DNA of 32,102 nucleotides from NCBI GenBank assembly GCA_007131745.1, contig SLPX01000423.1, forward strand, positions 1 through 32,102, read 5' to 3'. The DNA is from Myxococcales bacterium. GTDB taxonomy: Bacteria; Myxococcota; Polyangia; HGW-17; SLPX01. Made by a program: the position numbers and the translations under genes. Below, one piece after another: positions 1 to 8,174 of this stretch; position 1 is the first letter of the stretch; every line of letters starts with the position of its first letter. A model generated the notes under the pieces. The model did not search any database. It was given only the letters and a program-made list of their open reading frames with translations, and was not told the origin of the DNA.

Positions 1-922
1 CGCTTGTGGCCACGGTGGCAAGCTCGGAACAGTACATCAGGAAAGCAGGATCTTTGAACCAATCGATTGCTTCCTGGTCACCGGTTATCGCACGAACCAT
101 CATGGCGGTGTGTTCCCTGACCTTTTCAGGCGTGTTCGCGGCCAGTGGATCTCCGCCGTTGTAATCTCCGGGGAAGTCGGAAACCGCGTTGAACCCCAAG
201 ACCATGGTCCTGATGTTGTCATTGAACGCGGCCTTTTGTTCCTGGTTCAAGTACTCGGGATAATTCGGCCGCACGAAGACCATCGGGTATCTGGCGGTGC
301 CGAAATAGCCTCCGTCATATTCTTGAGGGTTGTTCAGGGTGATTGCCCCGGGTTCGCCGTCTCTGTACACGCCCACAACGATTCCGATGTGGGTGTCTTG
401 GAGCTTGAAATGCTCTTTCATTTCATATTCATATTGGCTGCTGAACTCTACGTCGAGTTCTCTATAAGACGGCCGGTGATGTTTCACTGCAAAGCCAACT
501 TCCCCCGGCGCAAAGAAATGGGCTATCATTTCGTCGCCCCTCGGAACCAGCCTTCCGGCTGCATCAATCACATTGTCTTCATCCGAATAAGGAATCACGT
601 TTACCGGGACGCCGAAAAGATGGGTCGGCGCCTTGAACTGAACGTCTTCGTTCAGAATAACGAGAACCGAGAAAAGATCTTCGGGTGTGACAGCGGGGAT
701 CGAAGAAGGCCAGATCACGTTGGCCATATCCATGTCGATCATATAGGGGCTCTGTGCTACCTCGTCGCCGAAACCATCGCATTTACCGCCTTGGCATCCC
801 TGACCCGCCTCTCGTTCATTTTCAAGGGCTTCTTCATAATTCGCCGCGCAGGCGGGTATCAAGGCTGAGCCGACTCCAAGCAAAAGAGCGAGCAACAATC
901 CTTTGGCACGTTTCGTATTCAT
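1..922 (-). CDS. Putative lipoprotein of unknown function (3' end outside window)
   Basis: The reading frame is open from the ATG at 922 to the left edge, so the C-terminus is missing (about 307 residues seen). An AGGAGG ribosome binding site at 928-933 sits 5 nt before the ATG. The N-terminus has a short basic region (NTKRAK), a Leu/Ala-rich hydrophobic core and LIPAC, an acceptable lipobox, so lipid attachment at Cys25 is likely. The next 25 residues are acidic and contain CQGGKCDGFGD, a pattern I recall after the lipobox in Myxococcota/Bradymonadales surface proteins. The rest is soluble, rich in Asp, Glu, Pro and Tyr, with no catalytic motif that I recognise. It is divergent from the complex I-like operon. 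Function is unknown. Confidence 0.8.
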   Translation of the reverse strand, partial: MNTKRAKGLLLALLLGVGSALIPACAANYEEALENEREAGQGCQGGKCDGFGDEVAQSPYMIDMDMANVIWPSSIPAVTPEDLFSVLVILNEDVQFKAPTHLFGVPVNVIPYSDEDNVIDAAGRLVPRGDEMIAHFFAPGEVGFAVKHHRPSYRELDVEFSSQYEYEMKEHFKLQDTHIGIVVGVYRDGEPGAITLNNPQEYDGGYFGTARYPMVFVRPNYPEYLNQEQKAAFNDNIRTMVLGFNAVSDFPGDYNGGDPLAANTPEKVREHTAMMVRAITGDQEAIDWFKDPAFLMYCSELATVATS

Positions 923-1256
923 AACTTCCTCCTCTTAGCGTTTACCCAATGAACGGGTCTCTTTTTTGACAACTGCTCTTTAAGACAGCAAGAAGCGTGC
1001 CACTTGTACTTTTTTGGGGTTTCTTGCTGAAAGCGCTTGATTATGTTGAGCTTTTGCTGTTGGCCTTTTAGGCGGCATGAAAAAAGAAGACTTTGAATCT
1101 GGGGTCTTTTTTTCTTCTGTGGCAACAAAATCCGCCACCTGGGGGCCGCGTTGTTTTTGGGCTTAGAGTTTCTTGACTTGGATGCAACCTTTTCCTAGCG
1201 TCTTCCCGCGTTGTCAGGCGTTTTTCGACCGAGCGGAGACAAGGGAGAGGACTTGA
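923..1256. other. Divergent intergenic region with imperfect A/T hairpin
   Basis: This 334-base gap separates the leftward lipoprotein from the rightward membrane protein and must hold both promoters, but no convincing -35/-10 pair stands out. A TTGACT at 1173-1178 is a possible -35 for the rightward operon, followed by only a weak -10. At about 1079-1119 an A-rich arm ending in AAGAC faces a T-rich arm beginning GTCTT, giving an imperfect hairpin with a T-run. It could be a weak terminator or attenuator for rightward transcripts. I see no small gene here. Confidence 0.35.
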
Positions 1257-2243
1257 ATGAAACATGAAAAAACAGTCTTTGCGATCGCTGCTCTCTTCAT
1301 TGTCATGGGTCATTGCGCTGTTTCTTTGGCCTTGGGCGATGGGGCGAATTCTAAAGATAGTGAACCGCAGGGCGGGTTATCCGGTGAAAAGGTTTTCGAA
1401 CCAGTATCGGTGAAGGTCAGGTCAATTGATCATTCGGTTTTCGAAGATGAACCGGAACTTCGAAGAGAGCCGGTCAAGAGGAATCCGATTTTTTGGTTTG
1501 TCGCGGTGGCTGCCTTGATTTCCATGCTTGCCGCGGTAATGCTTCGCGAGGAAAAGCTGAGTTTGGGTGCAGCTTTTCTGTCCATGATTCTTGGACCTTT
1601 TGCGACCCTGTGGAGTGAATCCTTCTGGTTTCCGGTGTTTCCAGGGGGACTTTTGGTCGTTGCGTTCGGTCTGTTTGCGGCTTGGAACCGTGGAGCAGGA
1701 AAAGAGGAACAAAAGGTACGGAACGTGGATGGTTTTTCCGGGATTCTTGCCGGATATGATGAGACAGATCGAGGCCTTGAAGATGGAGTTGAAGTTTGGA
1801 CATTTATCGTCGGCTCTTTTTTGAACCTGGCGGCGGCGGGTTTGTGGATTCGGAAAGAAAGTGTTTTTTGGGGAGGTGTGTTGCCAGCGGGGATTGCGCT
1901 GATGACGTTGGCTGTGTTTGTTTGGAGATTGCGGCAGGCGGTTGCACTATGGGGTATCACGCTGGCCGTGGGATATCTTGGGTGGATGTTCGGTCCTGTC
2001 ATGTTTAGGCACCCGGAAACTTTTCTCGGCGGCGGTCTGTTTGTGCTGGGTTGTGCGGGAGCGTTTGTCCGGAAAAAAATGGAAGTTTCGGTTCTGTTTG
2101 GAGGCGCGGCCCTGTTGGGGATAATGGTCGCTGTTTCAGGCTGGGCTGAATCAATATGGAGGCAACCTGTGGGGTGGACGATAGGAGTGGGTTTGCCGAC
2201 CGTATTCGTTGCTTTAGGTTCAGCCCTGGCGCAAAAGGATTGA
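1257..2243 (+). CDS. Multi-pass membrane protein heading a nuoLMN cassette
   Basis: A 328-residue protein of unknown family. The ATG at 1257 is preceded by GGGAGAGG at 1243-1250. It begins with a signal-peptide-like segment (about residues 6-26) and a soluble acidic stretch to about 72. Three hydrophobic segments follow (about 76-96, 100-120, 127-146), then a charged loop of about 30 residues, then about six more. It lies 66 bases before nuoL on the same strand. In standard nuo operons that position holds nuoJ and nuoK. The first three helices have a loosely NuoJ-like rhythm, but I see no conserved NuoJ or NuoK motif, and the length is well over either. It may be an accessory or remodelled subunit of the same complex. 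That role is inferred from position only. Confidence 0.75.
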   Translation: MKHEKTVFAIAALFIVMGHCAVSLALGDGANSKDSEPQGGLSGEKVFEPVSVKVRSIDHSVFEDEPELRREPVKRNPIFWFVAVAALISMLAAVMLREEKLSLGAAFLSMILGPFATLWSESFWFPVFPGGLLVVAFGLFAAWNRGAGKEEQKVRNVDGFSGILAGYDETDRGLEDGVEVWTFIVGSFLNLAAAGLWIRKESVFWGGVLPAGIALMTLAVFVWRLRQAVALWGITLAVGYLGWMFGPVMFRHPETFLGGGLFVLGCAGAFVRKKMEVSVLFGGAALLGIMVAVSGWAESIWRQPVGWTIGVGLPTVFVALGSALAQKD

Positions 2244-2309
2244 TGTTTTGGAGAAAGCGCGGGAATCGGTTTTTAAAGGTGAAAATAGAAAGAGCGTTGA
2301 AGAAGAACA

Positions 2310-4775
2310 ATGACTGAGTCTTTTCCAATATATTGGATTGCAGTTGTTCCGCTTTTAGCAGGGGCGGTCATTTTGGTGTCCGCTGATCGAATGCACCGGC
2401 GTTTTGCCTGGCCGTTTTCTGTGTCCTCGCTTTGTGTTTCCCTCCTGGTTTTCATCTGGGTTTTTTTTAAAAAACTGATTCCCTTGCTGAGAGAGTGGGA
2501 AGGGCTTTCCGAAGTGATCAAGATATACCGGTCGCCGCATCCGAGAGTTGTCGGATCGCTCGGGAACTGGTTCGAGGTCGGTTCGTTCGAGGTGTCGCTG
2601 GGATTCCAGATCGATGCGCTTGGAGGGGTGGCGGTGGCCGCTGCTTTGATAGCTGCTTTGTCCATTGCCGTTTATTTTAGGGGGCTTAACTGGGTTCAAA
2701 GAATTTGGGTGCGCCAGCTCGGCGCGGTAACCTTTACAGCGGGTGCTGTGTTGGTTTTCCTGCTGGCCGACAATCTTGGATTGGCGTTTGCCGCCTGGAT
2801 CCTGGCTGGTACGGGTGGAGCCGTACTGGTCGGCACCGGCACCCAGGAATCACATGCTCCGGAGGCCGCTCGATCTTCTTGGCTGATTTCCAGGCTCGGT
2901 GATGTGTTGCTTTTGCTGGCTTTATTGGTGGCCCTGGCTTATGGACGAAGTCTCGCTTACGAAGACCTCAGAAGGGCTTCATGGATAATGTCCCATCCGG
3001 ACAACCGATGGTTCTGGAACTTGAAACCCGGGTTCGTGTTTACGGGCTTGTTGGCAGGGGCGGCGCTTTGCAGGTCGGCCCAGTTTCCATTTCATTTCTG
3101 GTTATCCCAGGGGTCACGTGGAACCGTGGGAGCAACAGCTGCACTCCTGGGGCTGGTTGCGCCGATGGGGGTTTACCTGGTTTTGAGGCTGAATTTCATC
3201 GTGGCCCGAAGCCCTGTGCCCTTGGTGGTAATGGGTTGCGTGGCTGGTCTATCATCATTGTTGCTGGCGCTTGCTTCGAGTGCACAGCATACGATAAGGA
3301 AATCGGTTGGATACCTTGTAAGCGCTCAAATCGGCGCGGCCTTGGCCGTCGTCGGATTCGGTGGTTATTCCACGGGTGTTTTTCATCTCGTGGTAATGTC
3401 TCTGGCCGGGGTTGGAATGGCGCTCGCATGCGGCTCGGTGGAGCGCGGAAACGAGGGCGTTTCGGACCTGAGGGAACTCGGCGGACTTTTGGGGTTTATG
3501 CCCAGAACGGGTTCCGCGTTTCTTCTCACCGGGGTTACCATGGCCGGCCTTTGGCCGCTTGCAGGCGGAAGATCCACGGTTTATGTTTTAGAGCAGACGC
3601 TCGTCAACATCGCCCGACAAACTCCCGGCATCACCAGGCTGCAGCCGGATCCTGCCGCGATTCTTTCGTGGATCATGTTTGTTGTGTTGTGTGGAACCGT
3701 CGCTGTTACCGGGTTTTCTTCTATGCGATTGTTCTTTCGCATTTTCACCGGCAAGCGGTTAGTGCGCAAGGCGTCTTTAGAGGAATCGGACGACATTAAA
3801 CAGGTGGATCATTGCAGCGGAGAAAAGATTGCAGACGGTGGGTTTTTGCTGTGGCTGGTTCCCATGGCACTCGGTGTGACGGCTGCTTGCTGGGGATTAT
3901 TGTGGTCGATGACCGGCTATCGCGGCGATGCAGGAGGATGGGTTGAAGCATCCGGCATTCCTTCATTGTCCCGGTTTTTGAACTCCAGCTTTCCCACCAG
4001 GGCGTTGTGGACGTTAAGGGATGGTTTTACAGCCGTATCGCCTCCGGACGGTATCGGTGCGGGAGGGGGGGTACATATCATGATGAACCTAGCCGTCGCC
4101 TTGACGGTCATTGCGGCTTGTGGAGCCGCGGGTTTGTTTTTCAAGGGAGAAACCAACCCCCTTGGCGGCCGGCTGATTTCTTCGCCGCGTTACCGCTGGT
4201 TCTACAATATTATTCATCGTGATCTTGGAGCCGGTTTCACAGTAAGGGTGTGGAGTGAACGATTGTTGCCGGTGTTGGGGTGGATACAGAGAGGTTTAGG
4301 GGAAAGGGTGGTGACGGATTTTCTTTTAACTCGGCTTCCAGTTTCGATTGTGCGACTGACCGGCTGGCTCAGTGCGAGGATTCAGCGATGGAAGACGAGA
4401 TCTTTGATAGCGGTTTCAGTCATTGCATTGGCCTTGCTGGCGGCGCTGGCGGCCCGGCCGGGTTCGGGTATAGAAGCGGTTCCGAAAGGGGATCGTGTGT
4501 TACTTCGGGTTTCAGGCATTCCTTCATGGGGCGCGAATTTGCCATGGGAAGCCCGCTGGGATTTGAATGGAGACGGAAAGTGGGACATGCAAGGCCTGGA
4601 AATTGAGCACGGTTTTCCCGGGCCGGGAAGATATGAAATCCAAGTGGAAGTAAGGGATCTGCGCTGGAATAAACGCTACAGGCTGAAAGAAACCATAGAG
4701 GTCGGTGGTCATGTTGGCTCACTTCAAAAAAGTCGCGGCCGGGTGGAGCCGAACAAAGCCGGAGGTTTGCGATGA
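2310..4775 (+). CDS. nuoL: NuoL-like complex I antiporter subunit, degenerate, with C-terminal PKD-like domain
   Basis: An 821-residue protein with the fold signature of NuoL: ADNL at 153-156, SAQFPFHFWL at 256-265, FHL with CGSV at 358-377, and the C-terminal lateral-helix region at about 620-715. Canonical NuoL is about 610-660 residues. The key charged residues of E. coli NuoL are replaced: the TM5 Glu (WEGVG) is WILAG at 163-167, the TM7 Lys (KSAQ) is Arg255, the SALIHAATMV segment is lost, the TM10-region His/Lys are Met363 and Gly367, and the TM12 SKDEIL Lys is Thr423. Residues about 728-798 form a PKD-like beta-sandwich (WDLNGDGKWD ... GRYEIQVEVRD), expected in the periplasm from NuoL topology. 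The start at 2310 is the first ATG after an in-frame stop; its ribosome binding site is weak. The stop overlaps nuoM by 4 nt. Confidence 0.85.
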   Translation: MTESFPIYWIAVVPLLAGAVILVSADRMHRRFAWPFSVSSLCVSLLVFIWVFFKKLIPLLREWEGLSEVIKIYRSPHPRVVGSLGNWFEVGSFEVSLGFQIDALGGVAVAAALIAALSIAVYFRGLNWVQRIWVRQLGAVTFTAGAVLVFLLADNLGLAFAAWILAGTGGAVLVGTGTQESHAPEAARSSWLISRLGDVLLLLALLVALAYGRSLAYEDLRRASWIMSHPDNRWFWNLKPGFVFTGLLAGAALCRSAQFPFHFWLSQGSRGTVGATAALLGLVAPMGVYLVLRLNFIVARSPVPLVVMGCVAGLSSLLLALASSAQHTIRKSVGYLVSAQIGAALAVVGFGGYSTGVFHLVVMSLAGVGMALACGSVERGNEGVSDLRELGGLLGFMPRTGSAFLLTGVTMAGLWPLAGGRSTVYVLEQTLVNIARQTPGITRLQPDPAAILSWIMFVVLCGTVAVTGFSSMRLFFRIFTGKRLVRKASLEESDDIKQVDHCSGEKIADGGFLLWLVPMALGVTAACWGLLWSMTGYRGDAGGWVEASGIPSLSRFLNSSFPTRALWTLRDGFTAVSPPDGIGAGGGVHIMMNLAVALTVIAACGAAGLFFKGETNPLGGRLISSPRYRWFYNIIHRDLGAGFTVRVWSERLLPVLGWIQRGLGERVVTDFLLTRLPVSIVRLTGWLSARIQRWKTRSLIAVSVIALALLAALAARPGSGIEAVPKGDRVLLRVSGIPSWGANLPWEARWDLNGDGKWDMQGLEIEHGFPGPGRYEIQVEVRDLRWNKRYRLKETIEVGGHVGSLQKSRGRVEPNKAGGLR

Positions 4776-6442
4776 TAGTTCCGGTTGTCCTCGGCATTTT
4801 GTTTTCGGCTGTGATAGCAGTGCTGATTCTTCGTTCACCTGATGGTGAAGCGATTCGACGAGTGGGAATAGCGGGATCAGCTGGAGTTTTTCTGGCTTTG
4901 ATAGTTGCAGTGTTTCGTTTTAATGCGGCCGGAGGTGGGAGTGGGTGGAGAATGTTGAGCCTGGAATGGATACCATCACTGGGTGTTGGGGTTCGCTTTA
5001 ACCTCGACGGGTTGACCCTGGCGACGGTTTTTTGTGTCGCCGCTGTTTATTTGGCTTCTTTTCTTTCTTTGAAAAAAGAATCCCGTTCGAGCAGGGTCGT
5101 TGCCTTGCTTTTGAGCGAAGCGGGAGTTGTCGCTGCTCTCACATCCCGCGACCTGGTTTTTTTCCTTTTGATGTGGTCTCTTTCATGGTTGCCGTTGGTG
5201 CTCGCAGCGTCGATCGAAACGTTTAATTCAGACGACTCCGAGGCAACCGGCAAGGGGACCGCGAGAGTGAGTATTCAACTCGGGGCGGCGACAGCGTTTT
5301 TTCTCTGTGCGGCCCTGGGCCTGGCAGCCGTGTACCGTGCGCAGGCGGGAGAATGGACTTTTGATATCGACAGGATTGTGGAAACGGGTCTGTTGAGCGG
5401 TTCCGGGATGTGGATGCTGATGTTTTTCATTTTGTCGTTGGGGTGCGGTGCAGCTGTTTTCCCTTTTCATTCATGGCTTCCATATGCAGCCCGGAGTCTC
5501 CCGGTTCCGATTCTGGTTGTCTTGATGGTGGGAGTTACGAAACCGCCGTTGTTTATGCTTGTGCGTCTTTCGTTGGGAGTTTTTCCGGATGTGTTGCATT
5601 ATTCGAGTCCGATGCTTGTTATTGTCGCTGTTTTCGGGGTGATACACTCCGGGCTTTTGTCCTGGACTCATCGGTCCGACATGAGGAGACTCACTGCGTA
5701 TTTGACCTCAGGTTTTCATTCCATGGCATTGTTCGGATTCGCCGGGCTGGATATCCGGTCGATTTCCGGTGCGTCTTTTCTTATGGGTTCCCACGCTTTG
5801 GCCGTGGCCACACTTGTTCTTGGGTTGACCGCTGTCCAAACAGGCCGGGCGACGGAACGAACTCCCGAGTTCATATCCCGTGGATGGCTTGTCGGGGTGC
5901 TGCTTGGAGTGGCTACTCTTGCAGCGGTTCCCTTTATGAGTGGATTCACTGCTGAGTTTCTGTTGTGGACGGGATGTTTTGATTCTTATGCTCAACACGT
6001 GGTCTATAGTAAATCCCTGGGGGGAGCCCCCCTTATCCTCCAAAACCCGAAACTGTGGAGTTTGATGGCCGTGATAGCGAGTCTTCTCTTGACCGCTGGA
6101 GCGGTGCAGGCTTTTTACAGGGAGTTTTACCTGAACTACCGGCGAGGCTTTTTGAGTGATGATGCAGGTTCATCCGCGGACCGCCGACGATTGCCTTCAC
6201 CCATCGTGGTTCTTCTACCCGCCGTCTTGAGTCTTTTGATGGGATTGTATCCCCGGCTCTTGCTGAAACCCATGGAAGCGGAAGCCGGGCGGTTGATTGA
6301 CGATACCGTCCTAAACTTTCAAAGGCGAAAGGCAGCTGACAAGGACACAGCCTATCCACACCGAGCGCAAGGATTCACTACGGATCGAGAGACGCTTGAC
6401 GGAAAAACCGGTATTTCGTCCATGAGCCGGAGGGCGCCATGA
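4772..6442 (+). CDS. nuoM: NuoM-like complex I antiporter subunit, partly degenerate
   Basis: A 556-residue polytopic membrane protein of the Mrp-antiporter family; usual NuoM is about 500-510. The start ATG at 4772 overlaps the nuoL stop (ATGA) and follows GGAGG at 4761-4765. Recognisable segments are PFHSWLPYAARS at 231-242, the TM8 Lys in GVTKPP (Lys257), DMRRLTAY at 303-310, SHALA at 340-344 (His341) and the TM12 Glu in GFTAEF (Glu395). Two other functional charges are absent: the TM5 Glu of E. coli NuoM aligns with Ser136 (MWSLSWLP), and the TM7 Lys before the PLHxWLP motif aligns with Gly/Ala at 225-227. Half of the proton-path charges therefore remain. The C-terminus is a charged tail of about 60 residues. 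It sits in the middle of a tightly overlapping L-M-N operon. Confidence 0.88.
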   Translation: MIVPVVLGILFSAVIAVLILRSPDGEAIRRVGIAGSAGVFLALIVAVFRFNAAGGGSGWRMLSLEWIPSLGVGVRFNLDGLTLATVFCVAAVYLASFLSLKKESRSSRVVALLLSEAGVVAALTSRDLVFFLLMWSLSWLPLVLAASIETFNSDDSEATGKGTARVSIQLGAATAFFLCAALGLAAVYRAQAGEWTFDIDRIVETGLLSGSGMWMLMFFILSLGCGAAVFPFHSWLPYAARSLPVPILVVLMVGVTKPPLFMLVRLSLGVFPDVLHYSSPMLVIVAVFGVIHSGLLSWTHRSDMRRLTAYLTSGFHSMALFGFAGLDIRSISGASFLMGSHALAVATLVLGLTAVQTGRATERTPEFISRGWLVGVLLGVATLAAVPFMSGFTAEFLLWTGCFDSYAQHVVYSKSLGGAPLILQNPKLWSLMAVIASLLLTAGAVQAFYREFYLNYRRGFLSDDAGSSADRRRLPSPIVVLLPAVLSLLMGLYPRLLLKPMEAEAGRLIDDTVLNFQRRKAADKDTAYPHRAQGFTTDRETLDGKTGISSMSRRAP

Positions 6443-8142
6443 AAACCGGATTGTTTATGCACGGTTTGACGCCGACTGCGGAAGCTGTTTCCGTCCGGGG
6501 GATCGAGGGCTTCATGCACGTGGCTCCGATCTTGTTGATAGCCCTTTGCGCTTTTTTGTCTCTTGTCACAACATCACTGGCTCGAGGTGGATCCCCCTCC
6601 CGAAACATGACGAACAAAAGGGGTTCGGAAAGCGTGTGGCCCTGGTTGTTTGCATTCATCGGTCTGGTGGTGGCCGCTCTATGGCAGCTATACGAGTTGC
6701 GGTTCCGGAGCGGCTCGACAAGGCTTTTCGGGGGGATTCTGGTTTCGGACGGTTTGTCCAGGGTGGGTTTGTTCATTCTTTTTCTGCTTGGTGTTTTTGC
6801 AGTCGTTCTCGGCGCGGGGAGGCTCAAGTTGAAGCGGAGGTCAACAACCTTGAGCCATCCTCATGCGCCCGGGTTGCTCTTGTTGTCCTTGTCTGGAATG
6901 AGCTTGGCCCTATTAACAGCGGATCTCCTGGCTCTGGTTCTGTGTCTTGAAACAGCTGTTTTGCCGCTTGTATGGCTTGTCGGAGAAAACAGCCGGGACA
7001 GGGGTACGTCGACCAGAGTTTACCTCAATAGTTTGTTTTCGGCCGCGTTGCTTTTATGGGCGACCGTATTCATCCAAAGGGTTTTCGGGACCGTTGATTA
7101 CGAGTTTTTAGCCGCGGAGATGGAGAATCACACCAGGAGTCCATACCCGGCAGCGGCCATATTGTTTCTTGCAGCCGCTTTTTCATGGAAACTGGCGGCC
7201 CCGCCTTTCAATCTCGGGTGGGCTTCCATGAGCGCAAGAACACCCTCGCCGACGGCCCTTCTGTGGGACGGGTGCATGAAAGTCACTCTTGCTTTTTCAT
7301 CCATTCGATTGTTTGTCACCGTGTTTCATCATCCGGCCGTTTCCCTGGGGCCGGGCGGATGGACTTCTCTTCTGGCTACGATTGCAGCGGTGACATTCAT
7401 TGTAGCCGGCACATCGGTGTTGTGGCAAAACCGAATGGCGGATCTCGCGAGCCGGATTTCTTTGTCCGTTGCCGGTTGGATTCTCCTGGGACTCATTGCT
7501 CTAGGACTCACCCACTCGAACGAGTGGTCTTCCGCGATCGGTGTAAGTTACCTGTTGATTGCTCATGGCGTTGGGCTTGGAGGAATTTTGGCTCTTTGCA
7601 GTTGGATCGAGGGAGAAGACGAGCATCGCCCGGGAGACAAGAGTGGACTGGCGCCCGGATGGAAACATCTGGGTGTGCATCACCCTTTTTTGGCGGCCGC
7701 GGTTTGTGTTCTCACGGCAGACCTTTTGGGTTTTCCACTTACCATGGGCTTTTGGGCGCGAGTCGCGATTCTGCAGTTGTTTCTGACCACGGATTCCTCC
7801 ATTCCCCTTGTGGTTGTTGCGACCGCGGGATGGGTGGTTTCGTGTCTTGTCATGATCCGGATTGTGAAGGCGATGTGGTTTCCGCGTGAGAAATCGATCA
7901 TTTCCATTTTGACGCCGGAATCGCCGTTTATAGATGAACCCGCTGAAGAAGAAGAATACTCTTTTGCTCCGAATGATGTCTTTTCGCCGGGGACATCGTT
8001 ATCCGTATCCGGTGGAAGGCTTGTTGACACGGATGATCCGGGTGGACGATTGCTAAAGATCGTTGCAGGGGTCGCCGTGGTCGTAGTGATTGTTGGAGGA
8101 ATATGGCCGGAGCCTTTTTTGAGGTTTTTGGGAGGCTTTTGA
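6439..8142 (+). CDS. nuoN: NuoN-like complex I antiporter subunit
   Basis: A 567-residue membrane protein; usual NuoN is about 450-500. The ATG at 6439 overlaps the nuoM stop (ATGA), with GGAGGG at 6429-6434. Three of the four key charges of E. coli NuoN align: the TM5 Glu (CLETAVLPL, Glu171), the TM7 Lys (WKLAAPPF, Lys251) and the TM8 Lys (GCMKVTLAF, Lys281). The TM12 Lys of GFIGKF is Arg441 (GFWARV), a conservative change. It is thus the least altered of the three antiporter-like subunits here. A cytoplasmic or periplasmic insert (about 485-535, rich in Glu, Ser and Asp) precedes the last membrane segment. It ends 32 bases from the convergent lspA, and no clear terminator lies between. Confidence 0.88.
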   Translation: MKTGLFMHGLTPTAEAVSVRGIEGFMHVAPILLIALCAFLSLVTTSLARGGSPSRNMTNKRGSESVWPWLFAFIGLVVAALWQLYELRFRSGSTRLFGGILVSDGLSRVGLFILFLLGVFAVVLGAGRLKLKRRSTTLSHPHAPGLLLLSLSGMSLALLTADLLALVLCLETAVLPLVWLVGENSRDRGTSTRVYLNSLFSAALLLWATVFIQRVFGTVDYEFLAAEMENHTRSPYPAAAILFLAAAFSWKLAAPPFNLGWASMSARTPSPTALLWDGCMKVTLAFSSIRLFVTVFHHPAVSLGPGGWTSLLATIAAVTFIVAGTSVLWQNRMADLASRISLSVAGWILLGLIALGLTHSNEWSSAIGVSYLLIAHGVGLGGILALCSWIEGEDEHRPGDKSGLAPGWKHLGVHHPFLAAAVCVLTADLLGFPLTMGFWARVAILQLFLTTDSSIPLVVVATAGWVVSCLVMIRIVKAMWFPREKSIISILTPESPFIDEPAEEEEYSFAPNDVFSPGTSLSVSGGRLVDTDDPGGRLLKIVAGVAVVVVIVGGIWPEPFLRFLGGF

Positions 8143-8174
8143 GTAGCTCGAAAATGGTGGTTATGATGCAATAG

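Noticed and set aside
110..868. 252-codon rightward open frame
   Set aside because: It lies wholly antisense to the lipoprotein frame at 1-922, which has a signal peptide and ribosome binding site; it has neither.
1079..1119. Strong Rho-independent terminator before the membrane protein gene
   Set aside because: The stem is imperfect and mostly A-T; only GAC/GTC supplies GC pairs.
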